Shown here piece by piece: positions 52,331 to 61,124 of a DNA stretch of 64,000 bases. The notes beneath the pieces are model-generated. The model had not been told where the DNA came from, did not search any database, and was given only the letters and a program-made list of their open reading frames with translations. A program made the position numbers and the translations under genes. This DNA is from Mesorhizobium qingshengii (lineage in GTDB: Bacteria > Pseudomonadota > Alphaproteobacteria > Rhizobiales > Rhizobiaceae). How positions within the stretch are numbered: position 1 is the first letter of the stretch; every line of letters begins with the position of its first letter. The stretch is from the NCBI RefSeq assembly GCF_027563465.1, contig NZ_JAPFQA010000011.1, positions 1 through 64,000 of the forward strand. Direction: 5' to 3'.

Positions 52331-53245
52331 TCACTTGACGAAGGGGCGCAACACATCGCGGGCGAGCAGGAATCCCCGCTTGACCTGATCGTCGCTGCCT
52401 TCGAACCGCCGGTCCTCGTGCTCGATGATGACCGGGCCGTCATAGCCGGCCCGATAGAGGCCGGAGAAGATGGTTTTCCAGTCGACATCGCCGAGCCCCG
52501 GCATGCGCGGCACCTGCCAGCCTATGCCAGCCGAGAGGATTCCGCGCTCATAGAGTCCATCATGATCAATCATCAGGTCCTTGGCGTGGACATGCAGCAT
52601 GTAGGGGCCGAATTCCCGGATGAAGCGGGCCTGGTCGATCATCTGCCAGACCAGATGCGAGGGGTCGAAATTCATGCCGACTTCGCCGCCCCAGGCTTCG
52701 AGGATGCGGCGCCAGACCAGCGGCGAATAGGCGATGTTGTGGCCGCCCGGCCACTCGTCATAGCTGAAGATCATCGGGCAGTTCTCGAAGGCAAGCTTGA
52801 CGCCATGATCGCGCGCATGGGCGATGATTTCAGGCCAGACCTTGAGCGCCTCCTGCCAGTTGACGTCGACGGTCTTCGAGGCATCGCCGCCGCAGAAGGT
52901 GTTGACGACAGGCACGCCCATATTGGCGGCCAGCACGATCACCTTCTTCAAATGGCCGATCACCGCCTCGCGGTGGGCGGCATCCGGGTGCAGCGGATTG
53001 GGATAGTAGCCGAGGCCGGAGACCGACAGGTTCTTGTCCGCCAGCGAGGCGACGATCTCCTTCGCCCGCGCGGCGGACGTCGAGGCGGCATCGATATGGC
53101 TGGTGCCGGCGTAGCGGCGGCTGGCGCCGGAGGATTTCGGCCAGCAGGCGATTTCCAGCGCCTCGAAGCCGGCAGAACTTGCCCAGCTGGCGACCTCGCC
53201 AAGCGGCGTCTGCGCGAATGGCGCGGTGAGCACTCCAAGTTTCAT
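52331..53245 (-). CDS. Sugar phosphate isomerase/epimerase-like TIM-barrel protein
   Basis: A 304-residue xylose-isomerase-like TIM barrel (AP endonuclease family 2 fold). Metal-site residues are visible in LAFENCPMIFS (Glu), GMNFDPSHLVW (Asp, His) and VIIEHEDRRFEG (Glu). It probably isomerises or epimerises a keto-sugar in the pathway fed by the adjacent dehydrogenases. Its ATG overlaps the stop of the mannitol-dehydrogenase-family gene. Confidence 0.9.
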   Translation of the reverse strand: MKLGVLTAPFAQTPLGEVASWASSAGFEALEIACWPKSSGASRRYAGTSHIDAASTSAARAKEIVASLADKNLSVSGLGYYPNPLHPDAAHREAVIGHLKKVIVLAANMGVPVVNTFCGGDASKTVDVNWQEALKVWPEIIAHARDHGVKLAFENCPMIFSYDEWPGGHNIAYSPLVWRRILEAWGGEVGMNFDPSHLVWQMIDQARFIREFGPYMLHVHAKDLMIDHDGLYERGILSAGIGWQVPRMPGLGDVDWKTIFSGLYRAGYDGPVIIEHEDRRFEGSDDQVKRGFLLARDVLRPFVK

Positions 53246-54819
53246 CGTGCCTCCCCTTGTCGTGAATTCACGGCCGATAATGCCGATTGTGCGGGCGGCT
53301 TCAACCGTGCGGCCTCGCCCTGTTGCAGGCTGTGCCTGACGGTTGCCATCGGATCGTTAGAAAGCAACCCGTCGAGCGCTGAAGTGACGGCCGCGCGGAA
53401 CCTCTCGTTCGCGGCAAGGCCGGGGTCGAAAATGGTGTCGATGGCAAGGATGCCGGCGGCCAGTGCCTTTGCGTCGTGGCCGGTCGCGTCGGCGATATCA
53501 GCGACCTTGCCGGCGCAGGGGTCCGATACCGGCCAGCGTTTGCCGAAGCGTGCCGAGGCCTGGATCAGATAGGCCATCCAGCCGGCGACCGGCACCGACA
53601 GCAGCGCGATGCTTTCGCCCCGGCTCAAGCGGTCGCGGATCGGGTTGAGCAGGCGCTGCACGATCTTCTGCGAACCGTCGGTGGCGATCTGGTGGTTGCG
53701 GTGGCGGATCGCGGTGTTGCGCAACCGGCCGAGGCTCTGTTCGACATAGGCCAGCGGTGAAACGCCGGGCACCGGCATCAGCGTCGGCAGCGTCTCTTCG
53801 ACAAGCATGCGGCGCACGAAATCCGCCAGCAAGGGATCGGCGATGGCATCGAATGTGTGTTCGAGCCCGGCCAGCACGCCGAGCGTGGCGAGCGTCGTCT
53901 GGGCGCCATTGAGCACCCGCATCTTGAGATGCTCGTACGGCGTGACATCATCCACGAAACTGGCGCCGACCAGGTCCCAGCGCGGCATGCGGCCGGCGAA
54001 TTTCTGCTCGATGACCCACTGCCGGAACGGCTCGCCGACGACAACGGCGGCATCGCGGTAGCCGAAACGCTGCTCGACGCTGTCGAGGTCGGCCTGCGTG
54101 ACCGCCGGCGCGATGCGGTCGACCATGGCCGAAGGGAAGGCGGCATTGGCCGATATCCAGTCGGCAAGGCCATTGCCACGCCGTTTGGCAAAGGCCTGCA
54201 CGACATTGGCGAGGATGACGCCGTTGGCCGGGATGTTGTCGCAGGACAGCAGCGTCAGCGGTTGGCCATGCGTGGTCCGGCGCAATTCCAGCGCCTTCGC
54301 GAGGATGCCGGGCACGCTGCGTGGCGTCTCGGGGCTGACGAGATCATGGACGATGTCGGGATGGTCGAGATCGAGTTCACCGCTCGACGGGATGTGGCAA
54401 TAGCCCTTCTCGGTCACCGTCATCGTCACCAGTTCGATGTCGGGTGAGGAGAGCACGTCGAGCGCGGGGACGGCACTGGCCTGGCTGTCGACCACCTTGA
54501 CGATGCTGCCGATGACACGCGCCTCGATGCGGCTGTTCTCGCGGATCAGCCTTGTGTAGAGCCCGCCCTGCCGGCCAAGCGTGTCGGCGAGGCTGGGTGG
54601 CCGGATGTTGATGCCGACCACGCCCCAGCGGTCGAACCGGAGCGAGAGCAGATCGTCGGTGTATTCGGCCTGATGGCAGCGATGGAAGGCGCCGACGCCG
54701 ACATGCGCCATGCCGGGCGCAAGCGCAGCGCGGTCATAGGCCGGTTGCTGGACAGAGGCGGGAAGCCGGCCGAGCAAGGCCGGCCCGAGTGTTTCCGGCG
54801 ATGCGGAAGCCGCGCTCAC
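53242..54819 (-). CDS. Mannitol dehydrogenase/fructuronate reductase-family polyol dehydrogenase
   Basis: A 525-residue long-chain polyol dehydrogenase. The Rossmann start is MAHVGVGAFHRCHQAEYTDD; TEKGYCHIP and LSCDNIPANG are family motifs. The catalytic segment is KMRVLNGAQTTLATLG (Lys299, Asn304), where Gln307 occupies the position of the His in the usual K-x4-N-x2-H motif. It interconverts a polyol or hexonate and its keto form with NAD(H). GTG 54819 overlaps the SDR stop, linking the genes. Confidence 0.9.
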   Translation of the reverse strand: MSAASASPETLGPALLGRLPASVQQPAYDRAALAPGMAHVGVGAFHRCHQAEYTDDLLSLRFDRWGVVGINIRPPSLADTLGRQGGLYTRLIRENSRIEARVIGSIVKVVDSQASAVPALDVLSSPDIELVTMTVTEKGYCHIPSSGELDLDHPDIVHDLVSPETPRSVPGILAKALELRRTTHGQPLTLLSCDNIPANGVILANVVQAFAKRRGNGLADWISANAAFPSAMVDRIAPAVTQADLDSVEQRFGYRDAAVVVGEPFRQWVIEQKFAGRMPRWDLVGASFVDDVTPYEHLKMRVLNGAQTTLATLGVLAGLEHTFDAIADPLLADFVRRMLVEETLPTLMPVPGVSPLAYVEQSLGRLRNTAIRHRNHQIATDGSQKIVQRLLNPIRDRLSRGESIALLSVPVAGWMAYLIQASARFGKRWPVSDPCAGKVADIADATGHDAKALAAGILAIDTIFDPGLAANERFRAAVTSALDGLLSNDPMATVRHSLQQGEAARLKPPAQSALSAVNSRQGEAR

Positions 54820-55598
54820 CGGTTCGCCCCGATCACCGACTGTTCCTGATCGATCACGGCGCCGGTCATCGGGCCGGCTGCGTCGGACAGCAGGAAGACA
54901 GCAAGGTTGGCGATGTCGTCTGGGATCAGCAGCCTGCCAAAAGGTTGCGCGGCGTTTGCCGCGTCGAGCCAGCCGGGACCCTGGCCCAGCGTCTCGGCCT
55001 GCATGACGCGCTCGGCCGGGGTGTCGGTCCAGCCGACATTGATGCCGTTGACGCGGATGCGGTCGAAGCGGTGGGCGTTCGCGGCATTCCTGGTCAGCGT
55101 GGCGAGCGCGCCCTTGGTGGCGGAATAGACGGCGAGCTCGGGCGAGCCGCAATGCGCGTTGATCGACTGGATGTTGACGATGGAACCGCCCTGGCCGCGC
55201 CTCTTCATGTCGGCAATCGCCGCCTGCATGAGGAAGAACGGCGCGCGCGCGTTGACGGCGAACAGCGACGCCCAGTCGTCGAGGCTGGCGTCGAGGAAGG
55301 ACGCGCGGTCGGTCAGGCCGGCGGCATTGACCAAGCCGTCGATGCGGCCGAAGCGTTCGATGCAGGCTTGCGCCAGAAGGGCCGGGGCATCCGGATCGGA
55401 CAGGTCGGCGGCGACGAAGAGTGTCGGCGTGCCGAGCCGCGAAAGCCCGGCCGCCACCGCGTCGCCACGCGCCTTCTCGCGGCCGGTGACCAGAAGGCCA
55501 GCGGCACCGGATCGCGCCAGCGTCTCGGCGATGGCGCGGCCGATTCCCTGGGTCGCGCCGGTAACCAGCACCACCTTGCCGTCGAGCCTGGCCTCCAT
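54816..55598 (-). CDS. Short-chain dehydrogenase/reductase (SDR)
   Basis: A 260-residue classical SDR: NAD(P) motif VTGATQGIGRAIAETLARSG, NAAGLTD, catalytic Ser in NIQSINAHCGS, and Tyr/Lys in VYSATKGALATL. It probably oxidises a sugar or polyol in the same pathway as the neighbouring polyol dehydrogenase. It is the first enzyme gene downstream of the RpiR regulator, 78 bp away. Confidence 0.92.
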   Translation of the reverse strand: MEARLDGKVVLVTGATQGIGRAIAETLARSGAAGLLVTGREKARGDAVAAGLSRLGTPTLFVAADLSDPDAPALLAQACIERFGRIDGLVNAAGLTDRASFLDASLDDWASLFAVNARAPFFLMQAAIADMKRRGQGGSIVNIQSINAHCGSPELAVYSATKGALATLTRNAANAHRFDRIRVNGINVGWTDTPAERVMQAETLGQGPGWLDAANAAQPFGRLLIPDDIANLAVFLLSDAAGPMTGAVIDQEQSVIGANR

Positions 55599-55676
55599 TC
55601 CTCCTCCCGGAACAAAGTTTCTATTTTTTCAAATATGGAACGGGAATTCCCGATAGTCAATTGTGCCAGCAGCACC

Positions 55677-56570
55677 TCACTCGCTGCGGCGCGCGACGAC
55701 GCCATGGACCAGCGCCATGCCGACGGCGAGCGACGCGGCCAGCGAGCGGAAGCCGGCAAAGTCCGACTCCACCACCTCCAGCCAGCTGTCCGACAGCTTG
55801 ATCAGCGGGCTGAAGGTGCTGTCGGTGATGGTGACGATGCGGGCGTTGCGCTCATGCGCCACCGCGACGAGGTCGGGCGTGATCGAATTGTAGGGGCTGA
55901 AGGAGACCGCCAGCACGGCATCCTGCCTGCCGATGCAGCCGACCTGGTCGAGCGCGGTGGAGCCGACATTGTCGACCAGCACGTTGCGCACGCCTTGCTG
56001 TGAGAGCGTCAGCGACAGATAGGTGGTCACTGGAAAAGCGCGCTTGGAGCCGATGACATAGATCAGGTCGGCGGCCGCCAGCAGCGCCACCATCGTCTCG
56101 AAACTCTCGACGTCGAAGCCGCTCTCGATACGGCCAAGCGAGGCCTGCGAGGCGCCGACCATGCCGTGCAGGAAATGCAGGTCGGCATTGGGCTCGGCCG
56201 CCGTCCGTTCCTGGCCGCGTCCTTCCGGCCACGATCCCTTGACGTGGTCCTTGAACAGGCCCTGGAAATCGGAAAAGCCAGAATAACCAAAGATCTGGGC
56301 AAAACGCACCAGCGTCGACGGCTGCACGCCGGCCTGTTCGGCCACCTGGGCAATGGTGCCGAGTGCGACGTCGCTTGGATGCTGCCACAGGAAGATCGCG
56401 ACCTGGCGCAGCCGTTTGGGGAAATGCACGGTGCCGGACGACAGCACCGCGCGCAGTTCCTCATAGGTTTGCGGCTTGATGTAGCCGAGGGCGGCAAGCG
56501 AGCGTCCGCGTTTGCGGGCCGCCGCCTCGTCGGCAGCCGATCGTCCCGATGATTTACCCGCCCCACTCAT
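55677..56570 (-). CDS. MurR/RpiR-family transcriptional regulator
   Basis: A 297-residue protein with an N-terminal HTH_6 domain (VAEQAGVQPSTLVRFAQIFG) and a C-terminal SIS domain (LIYVIGSKRAFPVTTYLSLT; VLAVSFSPYNSITPDLVAVA) that binds phosphosugars. It is the obvious regulator of the polyol uptake/catabolism locus: it is upstream of the SDR gene and divergent from the Gfo/Idh/MocA gene across 113 bp. Confidence 0.92.
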   Translation of the reverse strand: MSGAGKSSGRSAADEAAARKRGRSLAALGYIKPQTYEELRAVLSSGTVHFPKRLRQVAIFLWQHPSDVALGTIAQVAEQAGVQPSTLVRFAQIFGYSGFSDFQGLFKDHVKGSWPEGRGQERTAAEPNADLHFLHGMVGASQASLGRIESGFDVESFETMVALLAAADLIYVIGSKRAFPVTTYLSLTLSQQGVRNVLVDNVGSTALDQVGCIGRQDAVLAVSFSPYNSITPDLVAVAHERNARIVTITDSTFSPLIKLSDSWLEVVESDFAGFRSLAASLAVGMALVHGVVARRSE

Positions 56571-56683
56571 GATTTCAGGCTAGCGCGATACGATCGTTTT
56601 ACAATATGAAAATTGGAAATCTTGTTCGAAAGTGGCCCCAGGGTTGCGGTCACACAGAATGATCTGCCGGGAGGAGTTTGAAA

Positions 56684-57871
56684 ATGGTCTATGCAACATC
56701 GGACGGATCGTCGGGCAAGCGGCTGAGGGTCGGCATGGTCGGCGGCGGGCGCAACGCCTTCATCGGCGCCGTGCATCGCCTCGCCATGCGCCTTGACGAC
56801 CAGATCGCGCTGGTGGCCGGCGCGCTGTCCTCGGATCCCGAAAACGCCGCCGCCTCGGCCGCCGAGATCGGCATCGCGCCGGAGCGCAGCTATGCCGATT
56901 ATCGCGCGATGGCGCGGGCCGAAGCGGCGCGGCCGGACGGCATCGAAGCCGTCGTCATCGTCACGCCCAACCATCTGCACGCGCCGATCGCCACGGCCTT
57001 CCTCGAGGCCGGCATCGACGTGATCTGCGACAAGCCGCTGTCGACGACACTGGCCGACGCGGAGGCACTGGTGGCGCTGGCGCGGGCGAGGAAGCGCCGC
57101 TTCGTCGTCACCCTCAACAACACCGGCTACGCCATGGTGCGGCAGGCGCGCGAGATGGTGGCGGCGGGCGAGCTTGGGCGCATCGTTTCCGTGCATGGCT
57201 CGTATATCCAGGACTGGCTGACCAGGCCGATCGACGCCGAGGGCCAGAAGCAGGCGGAATGGCGCACCGATCCGGCACGCGCCGGGCAGTCGGCGGTGCT
57301 GGCCGATATCGGCGTGCATGCCTTCAACCTGGCGAGCTTCATCTCGGGCTGCGAGGCCGAGGCGGTGTCGGCCGATCTGTTCACCGCCGTGCCGGGACGG
57401 CGGCTCGACGACAACGCGCATGTGCTGATGCGCTGGACGGGCGGGGCACGCGGCACGATCCTGGCCAGCCAGACATCGCCCGGCCACTACAATGACCTCT
57501 GCGTGCGCATTTATGGCGACAAGGCCGGGCTCGAATGGTCGGGCGCGCGGCCGGAAGAACTGCGCTTCTCCCGCTATGGCGAGGAAACCCGCACCCTGGT
57601 GCGCGGCGGCCACGGCTCGACTGAGGAAAGCCGGCGCGTGTCGCGCATGCCGGCGGCGCACCCGGAGGGCTATATCGAGGCCTTCGCCAATTTCTACCGC
57701 GACGCCGCCGGTATCATCCGCGCCCATCGTTCGGGCGGCGTGGTCGACCCGGCGCGCGCGGCGCAGGTGCCCGATGTCGTCGACGGCGCACGCGGCGTGA
57801 AGTTCGTCGCGGCGGCGGTGGATTCGAACGCGGCGGGCGGGGCGTGGACGGCTGCAAGGTTTGCCGGATAA
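56684..57871 (+). CDS. Gfo/Idh/MocA-family oxidoreductase
   Basis: A 395-residue NAD(P)-dependent enzyme. The Rossmann motif is RLRVGMVGGGRNAFIGAVHR, the catalytic Lys is in VICDKPLSTTLADAEALV, and the active-site region has VLADIGVHAFNLASF. Family members oxidise or reduce sugars and inositols. ATG 56684 has GGAGG upstream. It is divergent from the RpiR gene and probably part of the same pathway. Confidence 0.92.
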   Translation: MVYATSDGSSGKRLRVGMVGGGRNAFIGAVHRLAMRLDDQIALVAGALSSDPENAAASAAEIGIAPERSYADYRAMARAEAARPDGIEAVVIVTPNHLHAPIATAFLEAGIDVICDKPLSTTLADAEALVALARARKRRFVVTLNNTGYAMVRQAREMVAAGELGRIVSVHGSYIQDWLTRPIDAEGQKQAEWRTDPARAGQSAVLADIGVHAFNLASFISGCEAEAVSADLFTAVPGRRLDDNAHVLMRWTGGARGTILASQTSPGHYNDLCVRIYGDKAGLEWSGARPEELRFSRYGEETRTLVRGGHGSTEESRRVSRMPAAHPEGYIEAFANFYRDAAGIIRAHRSGGVVDPARAAQVPDVVDGARGVKFVAAAVDSNAAGGAWTAARFAG

Positions 57872-58027
57872 CATTACGATCCAGCCTCGCCGCGCCGACT
57901 GTCCCCACAAATCCTTTGGTGTGGGCTGCGCCGGGTGACTGCGATGCTATGTCCGGTGCACCTGCATTGCTCCTCAGCCGCGAGGCTGGCAATCTGATGC
58001 CATCTTCTGCTAGGTGAGGCGTCTCGG

Positions 58028-58561
58028 ATGCAACTCGGTCTTATCGGCTACTACAGCGACTTCGTGGTCTATCCGCTGGTGATCGCCCTGCTGGCGGTGA
58101 CCGGGCTGATCGAGGCCGGCGAAGAGAGCGCGCCAGACTGGATGGGCACGGTCATCGCCTGTCTCGGCCTGTGGACGTTGACCGAATACGTCCTGCACAG
58201 GTTCGTCCTTCATCACATCCCCTACATCAGGGACTTGCACGACCGCCACCATGTCGAAGAGCGCAGTTCAGTGGGGACGCCGACCTGGCTCAGCCTCGGG
58301 GTGCATGCGCTGGTGGCGTTTTTCCCGGTATGGATGGTGTCGGATTTCGCCACCGCGAGCGCGGCCAGTTGCGGGCTGATGCTGGGCTACCTCTGGTACA
58401 TCAGCATCCACCACATGATCCATCACTGGCATCCCACCCATCCGAGCTATCTCTACACGCTCAAGCGCCGCCACGCGGTGCACCATCATGTCGACGAAAC
58501 GGCCAATTTCGGCGTGACGTCGGCAGTGTGGGATCGGGTTTTCGGCACGGCGCGGCTCTAG
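58028..58561 (+). CDS. Small fatty acid hydroxylase/sterol desaturase family protein
   Basis: A 177-residue membrane protein with about four TM helices and a full His-box set: YVLHRFVLHHIPYIRDLHDR followed by HH, then IHHMIHHWHPTH and RRHAVHHHVDETANFGVTSA. It hydroxylates or desaturates a lipid using di-iron chemistry; the substrate is unknown. It is separate from the larger family member at 27971-28987. The 156 bp before it hold nothing recognisable. Confidence 0.85.
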   Translation: MQLGLIGYYSDFVVYPLVIALLAVTGLIEAGEESAPDWMGTVIACLGLWTLTEYVLHRFVLHHIPYIRDLHDRHHVEERSSVGTPTWLSLGVHALVAFFPVWMVSDFATASAASCGLMLGYLWYISIHHMIHHWHPTHPSYLYTLKRRHAVHHHVDETANFGVTSAVWDRVFGTARL

Positions 58562-58586
58562 GACCAGTAGGCCGTAGCAAGGTCGT

Positions 58587-59744
58587 TCAGCGCCTCTTTC
58601 CACGGCCGCCGGGAGACTTGGCTCCGCGCGCGCTCTGAACCGGCGTGTTGTGCTGGTTTTCGTCGGACAGTTTTCGCCAGCGGGCGAGGCGCTCGGGATC
58701 AAGCGTGCCAGCCTTCAAGGCAGCCTGCACCGCGCAGCCCGGTTCGTGGACGTGGGTGCAGTCGCGGAACTTGCACTGCGGGGCAAGCTCGGTGATTTCG
58801 GCGAACAGCGTGTCGATGCCGGAGGCGACGTCGCTGACATGCAGCGTGCGCATTCCCGGCGTGTCGATCACCCAGCCGCCCCCGGCAATGGCGTGCAGCG
58901 ATCGCGCCGTGGTGGTGTGGCGTCCCTTGGCGTCATGTTCGCGGATGCCCGCGGTCTGTTGCGGCAATTGCTGCGCCGATCCCGCCAGCGTGTTCACCAG
59001 CGTCGATTTGCCGACGCCGGAGGAACCGACCAGCGCGACCGTCTGTCCCGGGCCGCACCAGGCGGCGAGGGCGGCCGCGGCATCCGATGTGCGCGGATTC
59101 AGCATCACGACGGGCAATCCGCGCTGCAGCGCGCTCGCCTGCTTCCGGTATGCCTCGGCGTCTTCAGCGGTATCGGCCTTGGTCAGCAGGATCACCGGGG
59201 TCGTTCCAGCCTCGTTGGCCAGCGCCAGATAGCGTTCGAGCCGGGCGATGTTGAAATCGGCGTTGCAGGAGGTGACGATGAACAGCGTGTCGACATTGGC
59301 CGCGGCAAGCTGCGGCACCCTGCCGCCCTGGGTGCGGCGCTCCAGCACGGTCTTGCGGGTCAGGCGGCGCCGCAGCAGATGGCTATGCGGCTCGACCAGC
59401 ACCCAGTCGCCGACGGCATAGTCGCCGGTGCTGGCTTGCGGCGGCAGTGTCAGGTCCGTTTGCCCTGACAGAGACAGGCCGCTCAGGCGGTCACGATGCA
59501 CCGTGGCAATGCGTGCCGGGACGAGGTTCGCCTCATCAGGATCGAGCTGATCGCCGAAAAAATCGGACCATCCAAGGCTTGCAAGCGATGGTGACGGGGT
59601 GCCGGGGGAGGGCTTCACGGCTTTGACCAAGGCGTCGCAGACATCGGACAGTATCCCGGCGAAATGAGAGAGGGCGCGGCCTCCTCCGGACGGGCGATCC
59701 GCCCGAGAGGCTGTATGGGCGGCATGGCGCGGTTTGGCAAGCAT
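58587..59744 (-). CDS. rsgA: Ribosome small-subunit-dependent GTPase A (RsgA)
   Basis: A 385-residue circularly permuted GTPase that helps mature the 30S subunit. After an OB-fold (VGDWVLVEPHSHLLRRRLTR) come G4 (LLTKADTAEDAE), G1 (ALVGSSGVGKSTLVNTLAGS) and G3 (GGWVIDTPGMRTL), in permuted order. The C-terminal zinc site is CKFRDCTHVHEPGC. The first ~50 residues are not part of the family core, so the true start may be later than ATG 59744. Confidence 0.95.
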   Translation of the reverse strand: MLAKPRHAAHTASRADRPSGGGRALSHFAGILSDVCDALVKAVKPSPGTPSPSLASLGWSDFFGDQLDPDEANLVPARIATVHRDRLSGLSLSGQTDLTLPPQASTGDYAVGDWVLVEPHSHLLRRRLTRKTVLERRTQGGRVPQLAAANVDTLFIVTSCNADFNIARLERYLALANEAGTTPVILLTKADTAEDAEAYRKQASALQRGLPVVMLNPRTSDAAAALAAWCGPGQTVALVGSSGVGKSTLVNTLAGSAQQLPQQTAGIREHDAKGRHTTTARSLHAIAGGGWVIDTPGMRTLHVSDVASGIDTLFAEITELAPQCKFRDCTHVHEPGCAVQAALKAGTLDPERLARWRKLSDENQHNTPVQSARGAKSPGGRGKRR

Positions 59745-59790
59745 TGCTGGCGAGAGGGGTCGGCTGGGTGAGGTCGCCCTGACCGCGCCA

Positions 59791-60756
59791 TCAAGATAAT
59801 GCGAACCAGTCGCCTGTCACTTGTGTTCCGGAGCGCCGGTGCTGGTCCGGCGTGTCATAGACGACAAGGACACCGGGCTCGCCATTGCGCGTGAAGGGGC
59901 ACAAGCTCTCGGGGTGCTCGTGACTTATGGCCCACTCGTGCAGCACATCAGCGGTTTCGACCTTGCCAGAAGTTGATGGCCGCCAGCGGTAAATGCGAAA
60001 TGGTCCGTCCGCCGCCGTGACCGGGCCTGCGAGCACAAGCATCGTATCGCCGTCGCGGGCCAGATCGCGCACACCGAGACCCTTGAAATCAAGCACGTGA
60101 AGATGCGGATCGCCGTCGACAGCGGCGTCCTTGCGCGGCAATGCGACGACGACGGCGTGACTGTCGATGACTGGGCCACGTAGGCCAAGCAGGACTTGCT
60201 TCGGAAGAACCGTCAACCCCTCGATATCGAGGCCGTTCTCCTTGCTAGGCAGATTGAGAAATGCGGACAGGAAGGGGTTGCTACGCAATCGGCGCCGCAG
60301 GCTGCCATCGCCGGTGTAGGGCAACGCCTTTGCCGTGCCCGGCTTCAGCCTGCCATGCCCATTCAGTTCAATCGAGCCCAGCAGGTGGCGGCTGGGACGA
60401 CGCCGAAAGCCGGCGTCGAGAATGCCCGGAGCCTTGGGCTCGCGTCTGACGCGACAATGCGAACCGCAAAGCCAGAGCCTGCCATTGGCGACATCGACGG
60501 ATTCCAGATCGGCTTCATGGCCCTCGGGCAGTTCGGTGAAGAAATCGTCGAGATTGTATTGCGCGTCGAGCACGAAGCCGGCTTCGGTGATCGAAAGACA
60601 CTCGAAAGTCCGCCCCTCATCGGAAACGGTCCACGCGAATTTGCCATCGATGGCTATGCCGGAAACATTCGATATCACCGCATCGATGTTTTGGGCGTTT
60701 GCGTAGTCGAAGACGATGTCCCGCATCCGATCAAGTCGCAGTTCAAGCTGTGCCAT
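59791..60756 (-). CDS. DUF3616 domain protein (predicted beta-propeller)
   Basis: A 321-residue protein with repeated strand-rich units (NVSGIAIDGKFAWTVSDEGR; LESVDVANGRLWLCGSHCRV; KENGLDIEGLTVLPKQVLLG), the pattern of DUF3616. There is no signal peptide, so it is probably cytoplasmic. It is divergent from the protease-nuclease fusion across a 300-bp AT-rich region, which suggests a functional pair. ATG 60756 has AAGGA ~9 nt upstream. Confidence 0.75.
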   Translation of the reverse strand: MAQLELRLDRMRDIVFDYANAQNIDAVISNVSGIAIDGKFAWTVSDEGRTFECLSITEAGFVLDAQYNLDDFFTELPEGHEADLESVDVANGRLWLCGSHCRVRREPKAPGILDAGFRRRPSRHLLGSIELNGHGRLKPGTAKALPYTGDGSLRRRLRSNPFLSAFLNLPSKENGLDIEGLTVLPKQVLLGLRGPVIDSHAVVVALPRKDAAVDGDPHLHVLDFKGLGVRDLARDGDTMLVLAGPVTAADGPFRIYRWRPSTSGKVETADVLHEWAISHEHPESLCPFTRNGEPGVLVVYDTPDQHRRSGTQVTGDWFALS

Positions 60757-61056
60757 GTCCGTTGTCCTTGAGTGGATATTGCGATCTTTTCCAGTTTCAT
60801 CGAGTACTTGTTTCGATATCGATCCATTGCCAACCCACGCTGCGCCGGCACTCCCTCGGAAGATATTTCAACAAGACGATAAGAGGCAAAATGACTCTGT
60901 CGCAAAAATACATTTTGCGAGGAAGCGATGCAATTGTATCTGGTGATATTTACTTCACTTGCGAGGATTGGCAATTACCGTGCATGTCGATAAGATTATC
61001 GTATCGGGTGGTGAGGCAATCAAATAAAAATACACTGAATGCCGAAGGGGTGAGCG
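60757..61056. promoter_or_regulatory. AT-rich divergent promoter region of DUF3616 and protease-nuclease genes
   Basis: These 300 bp, especially 60870-61045, are clearly richer in A and T than the surrounding genome. They hold the promoters of both divergent genes. No specific operator was identified. The base shift fits recently acquired DNA. Confidence 0.5.
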
Positions 61057-61124
61057 ATGGCTTCAGAAGCAGACGACTCTCAAAAGGACATTGTCTCAAC
61101 TCAGTCGGAAGGACTTTCGATTGA
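60891..61124 (+). CDS. Possible small protein upstream of the protease-nuclease gene
   Basis: A 77-codon ORF starting at ATG 60891 with AAGAGG 4 nt upstream (MTLSQKYILRGSDAIVSGDI). It runs 68 nt into the protease gene in another frame. The first ~50 residues look protein-like; the end is read through the next gene. It could be a small partner or antitoxin-like gene, or chance. Confidence 0.3.
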   Translation: MTLSQKYILRGSDAIVSGDIYFTCEDWQLPCMSIRLSYRVVRQSNKNTLNAEGVSDGFRSRRLSKGHCLNSVGRTFD

